Shown one piece after another: positions 63,506 through 64,000 of a DNA stretch of 64,000 bases. The position numbers and the translations under genes were made by a program. Below the pieces are notes generated by a model. That model was given only the letters and a program-made list of their open reading frames with translations, ran no database searches and had not been told where the DNA came from. The stretch is from Epithemia pelagica (Eukaryota; Bacillariophyta; Bacillariophyceae; Surirellales; Surirellaceae): positions 682,001 to 746,000 of the forward strand of contig OX337233.1 in the NCBI GenBank assembly GCA_946965045.2, in the 5' to 3' direction. The number at the start of each line of letters is the position of its first letter. Within the stretch, counting starts at the first letter, position 1.

Positions 63506-64000
63506 TCATCCACCTTGTCCAGAAATCACACTTCCAAAGGTAATCGGATCTTCGTAGAATGGATAATGTCCCCAGTCCACCGATTCATAAACTTGAAGGT
63601 GATGCGACAGCAGCGGAGACCAGACCTCCTTGTTGGAAGTGGGGTAACCAAAGTCACGCCATCCCGACAAGAGAAGGACGGGCGGCGGAACTGGAATCAT
63701 GGTGGAAGAGGAGGAGGAAGAGTCCACTGCTGGTGGAGGTGAAACAAGGGGTTGTGCCACATAGTCCCCGACAGCATCCATGCCGCCCCAAAATGTTCCC
63801 GTGTTGCGCAGAGCATCTTGGAGGGCCGGCGGAATACCCGTACGAGAACAATGGTTCCGCCAAAACTGGTCCTCCGAACCCGCTTCACGAGCCAGACGGT
63901 CATAATTGTCGTTGGCCACCGCCATGTTGGCGATTGCATTGCACAAGACCACCGAACGACACTTCGTCGTCTTGGCACTATGTCGTGTTGTGGAGTGTCG
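63506..64000 (-). CDS. unknown protein, 3' part (start beyond window)
   Basis: The minus-strand frame is open from the window edge to TGA 63506, about 164 codons. It reads V-V-L-C-N-A-I-A-N-M-A-V-A-N-D-N-Y-D-R-L-A, W-R-N-H-C, then G-T-F-W-G-G-M-D-A-V-G-D-Y-V-A. A Ser/Pro-rich linker follows, then G-W-R-D-F-G-Y-P-T and Y-P-F-Y-E-D-P-I-T-F-G-S. It is consistently protein-like, but I do not recognise the family. Confidence 0.5.
   Translation of the reverse strand, partial: RHSTTRHSAKTTKCRSVVLCNAIANMAVANDNYDRLAREAGSEDQFWRNHCSRTGIPPALQDALRNTGTFWGGMDAVGDYVAQPLVSPPPAVDSSSSSSTMIPVPPPVLLLSGWRDFGYPTSNKEVWSPLLSHHLQVYESVDWGHYPFYEDPITFGSVISGQGG

Overview
The window looks like nuclear DNA of a diatom, probably a raphid pennate. 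Genes have GT-AG introns that can be phased, and there is an ArfGAP, a cold-shock-domain protein and a Golgi-type sulfotransferase. There are also three small proteins with V-x-F...-type motifs that I associate with diatom proteomes, low-complexity Asn/Gln/Thr stretches coded by CAA/ACA runs, and eukaryotic mobile elements (hAT, Penelope-like). I saw no tRNA, rRNA or CRISPR array. Species assignment is inference.

Layout. 1-5205 is the right part of a hAT transposon. It carries its transposase and, convergent to it, an endonuclease III-like (HhH-GPD) gene, and ends in a CAGGG-type terminus. 5.7-14.8 kb holds ordinary host genes: a cold-shock/HNH-like fusion, a diatom-type VSF protein, an unknown gene and a sulfotransferase. 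Upstream of the sulfotransferase is an 87-bp-arm palindrome built from its own 5' coding sequence. 15-25.6 kb and 33-38.2 kb are two clusters, in opposite orientation, of one repeated unit: a leucine-rich-repeat/ankyrin gene divergent from a coiled-coil, PD-(D/E)XK nuclease, kinase-like gene of Crinkler/RHS type. Four units or remnants are visible. 26-33 kb holds a second VSF protein, an ArfGAP and an intron-containing small protein in long gene-poor DNA. 39.3-40.7 kb is an inverted-repeat element.

41-54 kb holds a CAP-domain gene and three broken copies of a secreted catalase-like gene. Among them lie an RHS/Crinkler-type NTPase-nuclease gene, two adjacent MITE-like insertions, and a 5'-truncated Penelope-like retroelement (reverse transcriptase plus GIY-YIG endonuclease). 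54-58 kb is mostly low complexity with gene remnants. 58.7-62.5 kb is a convergent pair of Crinkler-type genes, one nuclease-kinase and one P-loop NTPase-nuclease, whose first introns share sequence although their catalytic halves differ.

The most unusual content is: (1) the co-duplicated divergent LRR/ankyrin and nuclease-kinase pair with its conserved intergenic spacer; (2) the convergent Crinkler pair; (3) a hAT element carrying a DNA-glycosylase-like gene. Several genes carry frameshifts or stops. These could be real decay or assembly errors, and I mark them as such.
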